A stretch of 36,005 bases of DNA, from assembly GCA_017651565.1 (NCBI GenBank), contig JAGCCQ010000014.1, positions 1 to 36,005 on the forward strand, written 5' to 3'. A model generated the notes under the pieces. That model made no database searches, was not told where the DNA came from, and saw nothing but the letters and a program-made list of their open reading frames with translations. Source of the stretch: Bacilli bacterium (lineage in GTDB: Bacteria > Bacillota_I > Bacilli_A > RFN20 > CAG-826). Positions within the stretch are counted from its first letter, which is position 1. Each line of letters starts with the position of its first letter. The translations under genes were made by a program, and so were the position numbers. Shown here in pieces: positions 1-7,307 of the stretch.

Positions 1-118
1 CAATAGAACTAATAGTGTTCCTTGAAACTCCTACCATACTAGCGAGGTCAGATTGAGAAATTTTCTTCTCAGATCTGACTTCTTTAATTCTGTTTTTTAA
101 TACTAAGGTGTTTTCCAT
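1..118 (-). CDS. XRE-family HTH transcriptional regulator, partial (N-terminus only)
   Basis: The gene starts at 118 on the minus strand and runs off the left edge, so only about 39 residues are seen. They begin MENTLVLKNRIKEVRSEKKI and continue with a SQSDLASMVGVSRNTISSI stretch, which is helix 2-turn-helix 3 of a Cro/XRE helix-turn-helix of the short YgzD-like class. It lies 8 bp downstream of the DUF6442 gene and must be cotranscribed with it; no Shine-Dalgarno is visible. Small regulators of this class usually travel with a DUF membrane protein and autoregulate. The paired operators at 480-533 are the obvious target. Function beyond DNA binding is unknown. Confidence 0.85.
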   Translation of the reverse strand, partial: MENTLVLKNRIKEVRSEKKISQSDLASMVGVSRNTISSI

Positions 119-126
119 TTATATCA

Positions 127-462
127 TTATAAAATAGTGGATGAATCAACCAACATATTCATGTGAATAATAATACAAGCTATTGTCATTATTGAGTAAA
201 TAATTGCAATTGCTAATTCGTGTCTTTTATGTAATTTGAACCATTTTACCCAGAATATAAATGCATCTGTAACGAATGCGATCGCCATAAAGCCTGGGCT
301 AGATTTACCTGTTAAAACGAATGATAGAACCATGAAGATCCCTGCTAATACCATGCCTGCACATGCACCCCAAACAGCGCCTAATCTTTGTGCTTCAATG
401 TCAGCTAAATCTTTCTTCTTATTTTCTTGTTGTGCTTTTGCTAAAATTTCTTCTTTTTTCAT
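127..462 (-). CDS. DUF6442-like small membrane protein
   Basis: A 111-residue protein starting MKKEEILAKAQQENKKKD, with a charged cytoplasmic N-terminus and then about three hydrophobic segments (near residues 30-50, 55-70 and 83-102). The reading frame stays open upstream to 534, but that stretch is the translation of two operator repeats. The ATG at 462 is chosen because AGAGGA lies just upstream. The pattern KEEILAKAQQENKK plus transmembrane segments and a KLHKRHELAIAIIY motif resembles DUF6442 proteins encoded beside XRE regulators. It is first in a two-gene operon with the regulator. The biochemical role is unknown; family assignment is from memory of the pattern. Confidence 0.75.
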   Translation of the reverse strand: MKKEEILAKAQQENKKKDLADIEAQRLGAVWGACAGMVLAGIFMVLSFVLTGKSSPGFMAIAFVTDAFIFWVKWFKLHKRHELAIAIIYSIMTIACIIIHMNMLVDSSTIL

Positions 463-479
463 AATTTGTTCCTCTTTTT

Positions 480-534
480 TGCCAAGTTTACTTGTCATGA
501 ATACACTATACTCTTTGCCAAGTTTACTTGTCAA
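480..534 (-). promoter_or_regulatory. Promoter with two palindromic operators for the DUF6442-XRE operon
   Basis: The minus strand has TTGACA (529-534), an 18-bp spacer and TATAGT (505-510). Two identical 18-bp copies of TGACAAGTAAACTTGGCA lie at 516-533 and 480-497, 36 bp centre to centre. Each is a near-perfect palindrome, TGnCAAGTnnACTTGnCA. One covers the -35 and spacer; the other sits downstream of the -10. That arrangement fits autorepression by the XRE protein (inference). Confidence 0.8.
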
Positions 535-560
535 TAATAATCGATAAATTTCTATACTTT

Positions 561-589
561 TTGCATATCGAAAGAAAATAATTTATTAT
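561..589 (+). promoter_or_regulatory. Sigma-A-type promoter for the CBS-domain gene
   Basis: TTGCAT (561-566), a 17-bp spacer and TATTAT (584-589). Transcription would start near 596, only about 7 nt before the ATG at 603, and no Shine-Dalgarno is present, so the mRNA is expected to be nearly leaderless. Confidence 0.55.
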
Positions 590-602
590 TAAATTAATCA
601 AT

Positions 603-1040
603 ATGACTATAGGTTTAAATGTATTCGAGTTATTAACTCCGAAATCTTCTGTTTCTTTTATATTAGATAATTTTACTGTTAGACAAGCAGTTGAAAAAAT
701 GCTTTTCCATAAGTTTACTGTTATTCCTATTTTAAATAATGAAGGCGAATATGTAGGAACTATATCAGAAGGTGATCTTCTTCGTTTTATAGTTGCTCAA
801 GATGGAATCGATAAAGAAGAGTGTGAATCTATATTAATTAAAGATATAGACAAATATCGTTCATATAAATCAGTTAAAGTAGACGCTTCTTTTGATGAAA
901 TATATGAAGCTTCATTAATTCAAAACTTTATTCCAATTGTTGATGATAGAAATGTATTTATAGGAATTATTAGAAGAAAAGAAGTAGTGTCTTACATTAA
1001 GAAATTAGTCGATGAATGTAAGAACGTTCCTTCAAAGTAA
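603..1040 (+). CDS. CBS-domain pair protein (CbpB/YkuL-like)
   Basis: A 145-residue soluble protein made of two CBS motifs. The first spans about residues 8-65 (FTVRQAVEKMLFHKFTVIPI and VGTISEGDLLRF) and the second about 80-140 (VKVDASFDEIYEAS, FIPIVDDRNVFIGIIRRKEV). Pairs of CBS motifs form a Bateman module that binds adenine nucleotides; stand-alone Firmicute versions such as CbpB/YkuL bind c-di-AMP. That ligand is inference here. There is no catalytic domain. No Shine-Dalgarno precedes the ATG, and the predicted promoter would give a very short leader. It is followed after 15 bp by a membrane protein gene and is probably cotranscribed with it. Confidence 0.8.
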   Translation: MTIGLNVFELLTPKSSVSFILDNFTVRQAVEKMLFHKFTVIPILNNEGEYVGTISEGDLLRFIVAQDGIDKEECESILIKDIDKYRSYKSVKVDASFDEIYEASLIQNFIPIVDDRNVFIGIIRRKEVVSYIKKLVDECKNVPSK

Positions 1041-1055
1041 ATAGGAGGAATTGTT

Positions 1056-2042
1056 ATGGTTTCGTTTAAAGGTAAAGTTAGCGAACCTATTCAAAAAGAA
1101 CTAGGAATTAAAAGAAACACAAAAAGTGGCGTTTCTGGAATAATTATTACAACTCTTTTAATCGCGCCAAGCATGTTTTTATGGTTGGTTACTTTAAGTA
1201 TCATTAGAGGGAAAGATGTGATTATTAATTTTGATGTAAAGCCTTTCTTAATTGGTGCTGTTGTTTTAACTGCTACAGCTATTGTTTTAGGATTTAAATC
1301 TATAAGAAGCTTAATATGGCCAGATAAGAAGCTGCCACCTTTAGATACATATGAATATGTAACATCAATTGACGAAAACGGTATAAAAAGTTCCGGAAAT
1401 TTCGCCTCGATTGATCTTTCTTATAAAAGAATAAAAACTGTATTTAAAGGCGAAGGATATTTTATCGTTTATGGTAGGAAAATAAAGCACCCAATTGTAT
1501 TAGAACAGCAATCTCTTATAGAAGGTAGTTTTGAAGAAGCGGAACAATTACTGTCCGCTAAGATTTCTCAAAAGAAACGCACAAACAAAGAGAAATTAGA
1601 AAAAACAAATACTTATTCAATTATAGGTATTGTTTGTTCTTGTGTTTTAGTGGCGGCTACAATTCCTATTATCTTATTAATAATAAGCGCGTTCGTAGGA
1701 GCTATTTCTTTTACAGTAGAAAACATTCTTGCTCCTATATCTAGTCACCTATGGGATATTATGTTCCCGTTTGAAGAAACACTAAAGAATATTCTTATAG
1801 GTGTTATTACTTTCCCATTATTTATTATTTTGTCCATCTTTATTTGGGGACCAGTTCTTTTATTTGTATGTGGAGTATTCTTCATGGTTTATCCAACAAT
1901 TCTTTGCTGTTCATTAGTGTTCCCACTTAAACAATTAACTATTAATAAAAATAAACTAACTAAGTTTGCAATCATTTTCTCTGTTTGTATGATTTTTGCT
2001 TCCATCGCAGAAGCATTAATTTATGTTCTAGCATTGAGTTAA
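1056..2042 (+). CDS. YcxB-like multi-pass membrane protein
   Basis: A 328-residue protein with a good Shine-Dalgarno (AGGAGG). Two transmembrane segments lie near residues 27-50 and 64-82. A soluble stretch of about 100-165 (YVTSIDENGIKSSG, YKRIKTVFKGEGYFIVYGRK) matches the pattern of YcxB-like C-terminal domains, which are PH-like. Four or more further membrane segments follow (190-328). It therefore resembles a YcxB module embedded in a longer membrane protein. Placement 15 bp after the CBS gene suggests cotranscription. No enzymatic motif is seen and the function is unknown. Confidence 0.6.
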   Translation: MVSFKGKVSEPIQKELGIKRNTKSGVSGIIITTLLIAPSMFLWLVTLSIIRGKDVIINFDVKPFLIGAVVLTATAIVLGFKSIRSLIWPDKKLPPLDTYEYVTSIDENGIKSSGNFASIDLSYKRIKTVFKGEGYFIVYGRKIKHPIVLEQQSLIEGSFEEAEQLLSAKISQKKRTNKEKLEKTNTYSIIGIVCSCVLVAATIPIILLIISAFVGAISFTVENILAPISSHLWDIMFPFEETLKNILIGVITFPLFIILSIFIWGPVLLFVCGVFFMVYPTILCCSLVFPLKQLTINKNKLTKFAIIFSVCMIFASIAEALIYVLALS

Positions 2043-2138
2043 TGCGCTCAAAAATTTGTTAATTATTGCTATTTTTGAGAGTTCGTCTAGAATACGAATT
2101 TATAAAGAAAATAATAAAATACAGAAATTTTTTGAATT

Positions 2139-2160
2139 AAGGCTACTTTGTAGCCTTTTT
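2139..2160 (+). terminator. Intrinsic terminator after the YcxB-like gene
   Basis: AAGGCTAC-TTT-GTAGCCTT, an 8-bp stem followed by a T-run. Confidence 0.85.
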
Positions 2161-2191
2161 ATGTGTATCCACAATTTTGTAAACATTTTTG

Positions 2192-2240
2192 TTGACTTTA
2201 TTGATACCTCGGTTTACGATGTATAGCGTGAAAAGAGGTA
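2192..2240 (+). promoter_or_regulatory. PadR-operon promoter and overlapping operator
   Basis: TTGACT (2192-2197), a 17-bp spacer and TACGAT (2215-2220). An imperfect inverted repeat at 2205-2240, with outer arms TACCTC and GAGGTA and 11 of 14 arm positions matching, covers the spacer, the -10 and the Shine-Dalgarno of padR. This is the expected layout for PadR autorepression. The right arm contains the ribosome binding site itself. Confidence 0.65.
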
Positions 2241-2244
2241 TAAC

Positions 2245-2553
2245 ATGGATGCTCAATTAAAAAGAGGAGTTCTGGATGTATGCGTATTAGCCGCAATTAA
2301 AAATGAAGACTCATATGGATACAAGATTATTAAAGATCTTAGTCCGATAGTTGAGTTGTCAGAATCTACACTCTATACCATTTTAAAAAGACTAGAGACT
2401 GCTGGTATGTTGGTAGTCAGATCAACTGAGTTTGAAGGTCGATTAAGAAAGTATTACCACATAACGCCAAGAGGCATGCAAAGAATTCTAGATTTTAAAA
2501 ACGAGTGGAAAGAAATAATGGATATTTATTCTTTCATTGGTAAGGAGGACTGA
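2245..2553 (+). CDS. PadR-family transcriptional regulator
   Basis: A 102-residue winged-helix protein. The signature runs from LKRGVLDVCVLAAIKNEDSY through YGYKIIKDL, SESTLYTILKRLETAGML and the wing RLRKYYHITPRGMQRI. It is the short PadR subfamily that controls membrane-stress cassettes. It is first in a three-gene operon (2-bp gaps) with DUF1700 and DUF4097 proteins, the standard arrangement. By analogy it represses its own operon until an envelope signal or ligand releases it. Ends with TGA, which shows that TGA is a stop codon here. Confidence 0.93.
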   Translation: MDAQLKRGVLDVCVLAAIKNEDSYGYKIIKDLSPIVELSESTLYTILKRLETAGMLVVRSTEFEGRLRKYYHITPRGMQRILDFKNEWKEIMDIYSFIGKED

Positions 2554-2555
2554 TT

Positions 2556-3146
2556 ATGACAAAACAAGAATTTTTGACAGAACTTAGACGAAACTTAAAT
2601 GGTCTTCCTCAAGAAGAAATAGAAGACCGCATGAATTTCTACGAAGAAATGATTAACGACAGAATGGATGAAGGTAAAACTGAAGAACAAGCTGTCGCAG
2701 ATATTGGAACTACAGATGAAGCTGTAAGAACAATTGCTAGCCAAACTAAGATGTCAACATTAGTTAAGGAAAAGATGAGAACAAGAAGATCCTTAACTGG
2801 TTGGGAATTGCTCCTTATTGTATTAGCGTTCCCAATGTGGTTCCCATTACTAATGGTAGCATTATCAATCGCATTTACGATTTACATGATGACTTGGGTA
2901 TTGGTTATTGCCACTTATTCAGCAGAAGCCGGATTATTAGCAGGCATTGGTGGTGGATTAGTTGTATTTATCTGCTCACTAATGGAAGGAACACCAGACT
3001 TACTAGTTGGCGGTGGCGCATTAATATGTATTGGCGGAGCTTGCTTAGTAGCATTGCTTTGTGTCTTAGCTACAAAAGTTACATTAAAACTTAACAAAAA
3101 CATTTTCTTAGGAATTAAATCAAAAATTATTAAAGGGAGAAATTAA
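2556..3146 (+). CDS. DUF1700 (HAAS) membrane protein
   Basis: A 196-residue protein. The first 60 residues are the HAAS/DUF1700 signature (MTKQEFLTELRRNLNGLPQE, EEIEDRMNFYEEMINDRMDEG, GKTEEQAVADIG), a three-helix cytoplasmic module. Three or so membrane segments follow (about 82-125, 133-155 and 157-175), with a glycine-rich middle. DUF1700 proteins are always found beside PadR and DUF4097 proteins. The HAAS module is thought to contact the PadR or other partner. A good Shine-Dalgarno (AAGGAGG) overlaps the end of padR, indicating translational coupling. Confidence 0.9.
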   Translation: MTKQEFLTELRRNLNGLPQEEIEDRMNFYEEMINDRMDEGKTEEQAVADIGTTDEAVRTIASQTKMSTLVKEKMRTRRSLTGWELLLIVLAFPMWFPLLMVALSIAFTIYMMTWVLVIATYSAEAGLLAGIGGGLVVFICSLMEGTPDLLVGGGALICIGGACLVALLCVLATKVTLKLNKNIFLGIKSKIIKGRN

Positions 3147-3148
3147 TT

Positions 3149-4120
3149 ATGGGTAAAGTTATTGGAACATTAGTCACATTAGGTGTTGTTGCACTTGTTG
3201 CTGGCGGAGTTGTTGTAGGTGTTGGATACGCTACAACAAGAAACGAAGAGGATTCAGCAATGGAAAAAAGAGAAGAAGTATTAGAAGAAAGTTTTGAAGA
3301 TTTAAAGATTGATCTCGACAGATCAAACATCGAATTCAAGAAATCAGAAGATGGTAAAAATAGAGTAGTTTGCTACGAAAGAGAAAAAGCTTTTAGCAAA
3401 GTTGAAGTTGACGGAAACACATTAAAGATTACACAAAGAGACGAACGTCCTTGGTATAAAAAGTGGTTCTTCAACTGGGGCTGGGTTACTGGCGATGAAA
3501 TGAAAGTTACAGTTTACTTAGCTGGTGATACATATAACAACTTAAAAGTTGAATCCAAAATCGGATCTGTAAATGTATCAAGTGGATTCACATTCAACAC
3601 AGTTGATGTCACAACAAATACTGGTAGCGTTACAGTTGATGCTAACGCAACAAATTATATCGATTTAGAAACTGATACAGGTTCTATTCATTCAACAGAT
3701 GTTACTGCAGCTACATTAAAAGCAAAAAGTGACACAGGTAGTGTCAACTTAACAAACGTCAATATTGCTAATGATATCAAAGTTGAAAAACATACCGGAA
3801 GTTTAAATATCGCTGATTCTCATTGTGAAAACATGGATGTTGAAAGCACAACAGGCAGTGTCAACGTTACTAGAACAACTGCTGATGGATATATGAATGT
3901 TAAATCCTCAACAGGTTCAATCAATTTCAATGAATCTGATGCAGCTACATTAAAACTTGAATCCTCAACAGGTAGTATCAAAGGTAGCTTATTAACATCA
4001 AAAATATTCCAAGCTACATCAAACACCGGAGTTGTTAACGTCCCTAACACTACAAATGGTGGCTTGTGTGTCGTAAAAACATCAACAGGCAGCATTAAAT
4101 TAACTGTAGTTGGTGAATAA
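3149..4120 (+). CDS. DUF4097-family beta-repeat surface protein
   Basis: A 323-residue protein with an N-terminal membrane anchor (about residues 5-26, glycine-rich), a charged linker (31-60) and a repeat domain. From about residue 130 a T-G-S-(V/I)-x-(V/I) motif recurs roughly every 20 residues, about ten times (KIGSVNV, NTGSVTV, DTGSIHS, DTGSVNL, HTGSLNI, TTGSVNV, STGSINF, STGSIKG, NTGVVNV, STGSIKL), as expected of a right-handed beta-helix. The C-terminus ends within a repeat. It is the third gene of the PadR operon and probably the extracytoplasmic part of an envelope sensing or protection system. The last gene is closed by a strong terminator. Confidence 0.88.
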   Translation: MGKVIGTLVTLGVVALVAGGVVVGVGYATTRNEEDSAMEKREEVLEESFEDLKIDLDRSNIEFKKSEDGKNRVVCYEREKAFSKVEVDGNTLKITQRDERPWYKKWFFNWGWVTGDEMKVTVYLAGDTYNNLKVESKIGSVNVSSGFTFNTVDVTTNTGSVTVDANATNYIDLETDTGSIHSTDVTAATLKAKSDTGSVNLTNVNIANDIKVEKHTGSLNIADSHCENMDVESTTGSVNVTRTTADGYMNVKSSTGSINFNESDAATLKLESSTGSIKGSLLTSKIFQATSNTGVVNVPNTTNGGLCVVKTSTGSIKLTVVGE

Positions 4121-4123
4121 GCC

Positions 4124-4148
4124 AGGAAGGAGAAATCCTTCCTTTTTT
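4124..4148 (+). terminator. Intrinsic terminator of the PadR-DUF1700-DUF4097 operon
   Basis: AGGAAGGA-GAAA-TCCTTCCT, an 8-bp perfect stem with a GAAA tetraloop, followed by a T-run. Confidence 0.92.
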
Positions 4149-4249
4149 GTTGCTGAAAATAGCAATTTATAAATTCATTAAAAATGAATTAAAAAATGTT
4201 CATATTTCTAGTAAAATATAAGTAACGATAATTATAGGAAATAATATAT

Positions 4250-4705
4250 ATGAACAAATTCATGAGAATGGCTATTTTCGAAGCCAAAAAAGGGATTTCT
4301 TCTCATCATGGAGGTCCTTTTGGAGCCGTCGTTGTAAAAGATGGAGTTGTTGTAGGAAAAGGGCATAATGAAGTCCTTAAAAATAATGATCCTACATGCC
4401 ACGGAGAAATGATGGCAATTCATAAAGCTTGTAAGAAGCTTAAAACATTTGATTTAACTGGTTGTGAGATTTATACAACTGGTTATCCTTGTCCAATGTG
4501 TATGTCTGCAATTATGTGGGCTAACATCGATAAAATCTACTATGGATGTAACGTAATCGATACAGAAGGAATAGGATTTAGAGATGCAAAGTTCTATGAA
4601 ATGCAACGAGAAGGTAAGATGAAAGAATTTGTCAAAGAAATCGATAGAGAAGAGTGTTTAAAACTCTACTCAGATTATAAAGAACTAAGTCCTACAATTT
4701 ATTAG
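4250..4705 (+). CDS. guaD: Guanine deaminase-like nucleoside/base deaminase (GuaD type)
   Basis: A 151-residue zinc deaminase of the cytidine deaminase fold. The ligand and catalytic motif is H51-G-E53, where most relatives have H-A-E, and the second motif is P80-C81-P-M-C84. GGPFGAVVVKDG, NDPT and a C-terminal GFRDAKFYE stretch resemble Bacillus GuaD, which converts guanine to xanthine and ammonia in purine salvage. The GuaD-like length and tyrosine end argue against TadA. It is monocistronic with its own terminator. The substrate is inferred; other purine or cytosine bases are possible. Confidence 0.78.
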   Translation: MNKFMRMAIFEAKKGISSHHGGPFGAVVVKDGVVVGKGHNEVLKNNDPTCHGEMMAIHKACKKLKTFDLTGCEIYTTGYPCPMCMSAIMWANIDKIYYGCNVIDTEGIGFRDAKFYEMQREGKMKEFVKEIDREECLKLYSDYKELSPTIY

Positions 4706-4711
4706 AAAAAT

Positions 4712-4733
4712 AACTCCTTTGAAGGAGTTTTTT
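4712..4733. terminator. Terminator between convergent guaD-like and MATE genes
   Basis: AACTCCTT-TG-AAGGAGTT followed by T7 on the plus strand; on the minus strand the stem is followed by ATTTTT, so it may serve both convergent genes. Confidence 0.85.
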
Positions 4734-6076
4734 TAATATCCATACTTCTTTCTCATTGTAATTAAGAAGATGCTTGATAAGAGGACCGAGAGAATTTCTC
4801 CAGTTGTAATTGCCCACCAAAGGCTTTTATCTCCGAAAATAAGTGGGAATAAGAACGCTAATCCTATTTGGAAGATAAGAGTTCTACATAAAGAAATAAT
4901 CGCCGAAATCGCCCCGTTATTCAGTGCGGTAAAGAAGCTAGAAGAGTAAATTGAAATGCCCATTGCTAAATAGGCGATTGAATAAACAAGCATGGCGGTT
5001 GTAGTTAATGAGATTAAGTCTTCTTCGCCTCTAGAGAATAGCAAAGCTATTGGGTGAGAAGTGGATAAAGAGAATACGCACATTAAAATACTTATTCCAC
5101 CAATAATTATTAAGCTTTTAGTTAATATGTTATGAAGTTCTTCTTTGTTTTGTGCGCCATAGTTATATCCAACTGCAGGGGCCATTCCAATCGAGTAGCC
5201 GATAAATATAGCGACAAATAAGAATGAAACATACATTACAACGCCATATGCTGATATTCCATTAGTGCCAAATGCTTTTAATAACTGTGCATTATAAATA
5301 ATAGAAACAAGACTCATTGATATATTAGAAACAAATTCACTTGAGCCGTTATATAAAGATTTAAGCAAGTCCTTGATATAAAAATTAGATTTCCCTAAAC
5401 GTATTGGTAGGTCTTTTTTGAATATGAAATATAGAAGTGGACCGAATCCTCCAATAACGTACCCGATGATAGTACCTAGGGCGGCCCCTAGGATACCCAT
5501 TTTAAATACTGCAATAAATAAGGCATCTAAAATGATATTACTTATACCTGCAATAAGTATGAATAAGAAGCCTGTTTTACCTTTTTCAGCAACTAAAAAG
5601 AAAGATTGGAATACGTTTTGTAGCATGAATGCTATTTGTCCAAGCATCATTATTTGCCCATACATTACTGCGTATTCAATCATGCCGTCTGCTGATTCAG
5701 GGCTTAAATTAGCTAATAAAATAACTACAGGTTTAACCAAAATAGCACCTACTATTGAGAAGATAAATCCAAGTGCGATAGTGGCGTAGACAATCAAAGA
5801 AAAAGTCTTATTTGCTCTATCTTTATTTTGTTCTCCTAAATATTTAGAAACTAATGCGGTCCCTCCAGTTCCTAACATAAATCCAATTGAACCAATAATC
5901 ATGATGAAAGGGAATATTAAGTTAACCGCTGCGAATGCGTCATTATTAGAGAAATTGGAAATGAATAATCCATCAACAACTGAGTATAAGGAAATAAACA
6001 GCATCATGACTATTGGGAATGCTGTTATTTTAAATATTTTCTTATATGTAAAATGTTCGTTGATGTGGACAGACAT
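4733..6076 (-). CDS. MATE-family multidrug/metabolite exporter
   Basis: A 447-residue protein with about 12 membrane segments. It starts with a short cytoplasmic stretch, then FPIVMMLFISLYSVVDGLFIS, the typical first helix of MATE transporters, followed by LGTGGTALVSKYLGE in the helix 2-3 region. A related pattern recurs in the second half (PAVGYNYGAQNKEELHNIL), as expected from the internal duplication. Such proteins export drugs or metabolites in exchange for Na+ or H+; the substrate cannot be read. No Shine-Dalgarno is present, and a good promoter lies right at the start codon. The start is supported by the lack of any other early ATG. Confidence 0.92.
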   Translation of the reverse strand: MSVHINEHFTYKKIFKITAFPIVMMLFISLYSVVDGLFISNFSNNDAFAAVNLIFPFIMIIGSIGFMLGTGGTALVSKYLGEQNKDRANKTFSLIVYATIALGFIFSIVGAILVKPVVILLANLSPESADGMIEYAVMYGQIMMLGQIAFMLQNVFQSFFLVAEKGKTGFLFILIAGISNIILDALFIAVFKMGILGAALGTIIGYVIGGFGPLLYFIFKKDLPIRLGKSNFYIKDLLKSLYNGSSEFVSNISMSLVSIIYNAQLLKAFGTNGISAYGVVMYVSFLFVAIFIGYSIGMAPAVGYNYGAQNKEELHNILTKSLIIIGGISILMCVFSLSTSHPIALLFSRGEEDLISLTTTAMLVYSIAYLAMGISIYSSSFFTALNNGAISAIISLCRTLIFQIGLAFLFPLIFGDKSLWWAITTGEILSVLLSSIFLITMRKKYGY

Positions 6077-6084
6077 ATATCAAG

Positions 6085-6113
6085 ATTTTATTAAATTAAT
6101 TAATAAAACTCAA
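6085..6113 (-). promoter_or_regulatory. Promoter of the MATE gene, adjacent to its start codon
   Basis: Minus-strand TTGAGT (6108-6113), a 17-bp spacer and TAAAAT (6085-6090). Only 8 nt separate the -10 from the ATG at 6076, so the transcript should begin within about 2 nt of the start codon (leaderless). Confidence 0.6.
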
Positions 6114-6159
6114 CGATATTGAATTTTATAAAACTTATCACAAAAATGTTTTAAATATG

Positions 6160-6188
6160 TTTTAACTGCATAGATTCTTTGATATAAT
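6160..6188 (+). promoter_or_regulatory. Probable promoter of the small-protein unit
   Basis: A perfect TATAAT (6183-6188) with a weak TTTTAA at 17-bp spacing (6160-6165). It would start transcription near 6195, just upstream of the 18-codon leader frame at 6211. Confidence 0.5.
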
Positions 6189-6210
6189 ATAAACAAGAAA
6201 AGAGATAAGT

Positions 6211-6267
6211 ATGAAAAGGAAGACTTTGAAACGTTCTCTTCATAATACAATTAATTTGATAATTTAA
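6211..6267 (+). CDS. Putative 18-residue leader peptide
   Basis: A short frame MKRKTLKRSLHNTINLII starting 16 nt or so after the predicted transcription start, with a purine-rich AAGAGATAAG upstream. Its TAA (6265-6267) overlaps the first bases of the terminator hairpin at 6266-6289, so a ribosome stopping there would cover the 5' arm. That geometry suits transcription attenuation upstream of the small gene at 6328. The peptide has no recognisable control codons; the basic bias (K, R) is the only clue. It may instead be a chance frame. Confidence 0.35.
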   Translation: MKRKTLKRSLHNTINLII

Positions 6268-6293
6268 TATGGCCTTGCACGGCCATATTTTTT
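6266..6293 (+). terminator. Intrinsic terminator / candidate attenuator
   Basis: AATATGGCC-TTGCAC-GGCCATATT, a 9-bp perfect stem followed by a T-run, placed between the leader peptide and the small gene at 6328. Confidence 0.8.
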
Positions 6294-6327
6294 ATATCTA
6301 CAGAGTCTACTTGAAGGAGGAAGAAAT

Positions 6328-6438
6328 ATGAAAAACGAAGCAAGAAAACTCAAAAAAGAAAAAATCGATAAGTACATTAGAAAACAAAAGGAAAATAAAA
6401 AATTAAAGAGAGATTTCAGAGAGGACGAAGACAAGTAA
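6328..6438 (+). CDS. 36-residue highly charged small protein
   Basis: A short gene with an ideal Shine-Dalgarno (AAGGAGG at 6314-6320, 7 nt before ATG). It encodes MKNEARKLKKEKIDKYIRKQ and then a lysine-rich helix ending in a DFREDEDK acidic tail. It is predicted to be one amphipathic, very basic helix with no membrane segment. It has its own terminator after it and a terminator/attenuator before it, so it is expressed as a separate unit. The strong initiation signals support a real gene despite its length. Nucleic-acid or ribosome binding is possible from its charge, but no family is recognised. Confidence 0.6.
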   Translation: MKNEARKLKKEKIDKYIRKQKENKKLKRDFREDEDK

Positions 6439-6459
6439 CTCTCTCTGTCCCACTCCCGT

Positions 6460-6487
6460 AGCACGAGTTTCGGCTCGTGCTTTTTTT
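6460..6487 (+). terminator. Intrinsic terminator of the small-protein gene
   Basis: AGCACGAG-TTTCGG-CTCGTGCT, an 8-bp perfect stem, followed by T7. Confidence 0.9.
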
Positions 6488-6541
6488 GTTGTTTGTTTTT
6501 ATCTTCCGTAAAGTACGTTATAATCTTTAAGACAAAATATT

Positions 6542-7306
6542 ATGATATTACTTCTTGCAATTAGCTTAATTCTTGTAACATTTGGAATTGGATTTTTAGT
6601 AATTTCCAAGAAATTTATTAATACAGATAAAGAAGTAAGAATTTTATTCTTAGTTTTACCTATATTAACTGTTCTGGCGCAGTATAGTGGAATTGTTTTT
6701 TCCTTGATTAGAGGCGAAAGTGTTGCAAAGTATTTAATCGATAATCCAAATCTGTTATTTCCTATTTTCCCATGTGACGTAGTCATGTGGAGCTTACTAT
6801 TTGTAGGAATATTTTTCAGCAAAAGAGAAACTAGACCAGTTCAAATATTAATTGATTTTTGTTTCTTTTTTGGATTCTTTTCTGCGGTTATCGGAATGGT
6901 TGCAAATGTAGACTTTTTAAATGATCCAACATTAACTAACTTTAATGGAGCAAAAAGTATTTTTTCTCACGCATTATTGATAACTAATATTGTTGCTTTA
7001 GGTATGTATAAAATAGTTAAAATCGATTTAACTCCTAACTATATTCATCTAGTTATTGGGGTTTTGTTTATGGGACTAATTGGCGTCATTAATAACACTA
7101 TGTGTTGGATTATAAAAGGCGAAGAGTATGCAATTGAAATAAACTCAATGTATATGCTTAGACCTTCCTATAGCAAAATAAGCTGGTTAAAATTCCAATA
7201 TGTAGTTCCAGCTGCGTTAGTTTTATACTTTGGAGTGTTTGTAATTTTAGATTTAATCTTCTATAAAAAAGGAAACCGTTTTAATAAAAGAGGTTTCCAT
7301 TGGTAG
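6542..7306 (+). CDS. YwaF/TMEM164-like integral membrane protein
   Basis: A 254-residue protein with about seven membrane segments. Motifs in the helices, LFPIFPCDVVMWSLLF near residue 80 and a histidine in SHALLITN near 143, resemble the YwaF family (related to eukaryotic TMEM164, where paired H/C residues catalyse acyl transfer). The family call rests on this pattern and is tentative. A TATAAT at 6519-6524 lies 17 nt before the ATG and there is no Shine-Dalgarno, so the 5' leader is only about 11 nt. The 3' end of the gene contains the terminator of the opposing gene. Confidence 0.5.
   Translation: MILLLAISLILVTFGIGFLVISKKFINTDKEVRILFLVLPILTVLAQYSGIVFSLIRGESVAKYLIDNPNLLFPIFPCDVVMWSLLFVGIFFSKRETRPVQILIDFCFFFGFFSAVIGMVANVDFLNDPTLTNFNGAKSIFSHALLITNIVALGMYKIVKIDLTPNYIHLVIGVLFMGLIGVINNTMCWIIKGEEYAIEINSMYMLRPSYSKISWLKFQYVVPAALVLYFGVFVILDLIFYKKGNRFNKRGFHW
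7265..7298 (-). terminator. Minus-strand terminator inside the 3' end of the convergent gene
   Basis: Read on the minus strand: GGAAACC, a loop, GGTTTCC, then T6. It serves the YgjV-like gene ending at 7308 but lies within the last 14 codons of the opposing coding region. Confidence 0.75.
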
Positions 7307-7307
7307 G

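Noticed and set aside
3149..4120. Tandem DNA repeats or a CRISPR-like array in the DUF4097 gene
   Set aside because: The periodicity of about 60 bp is the coding of a 20-residue protein repeat (TGSVxV). The DNA copies differ and stay in one frame.
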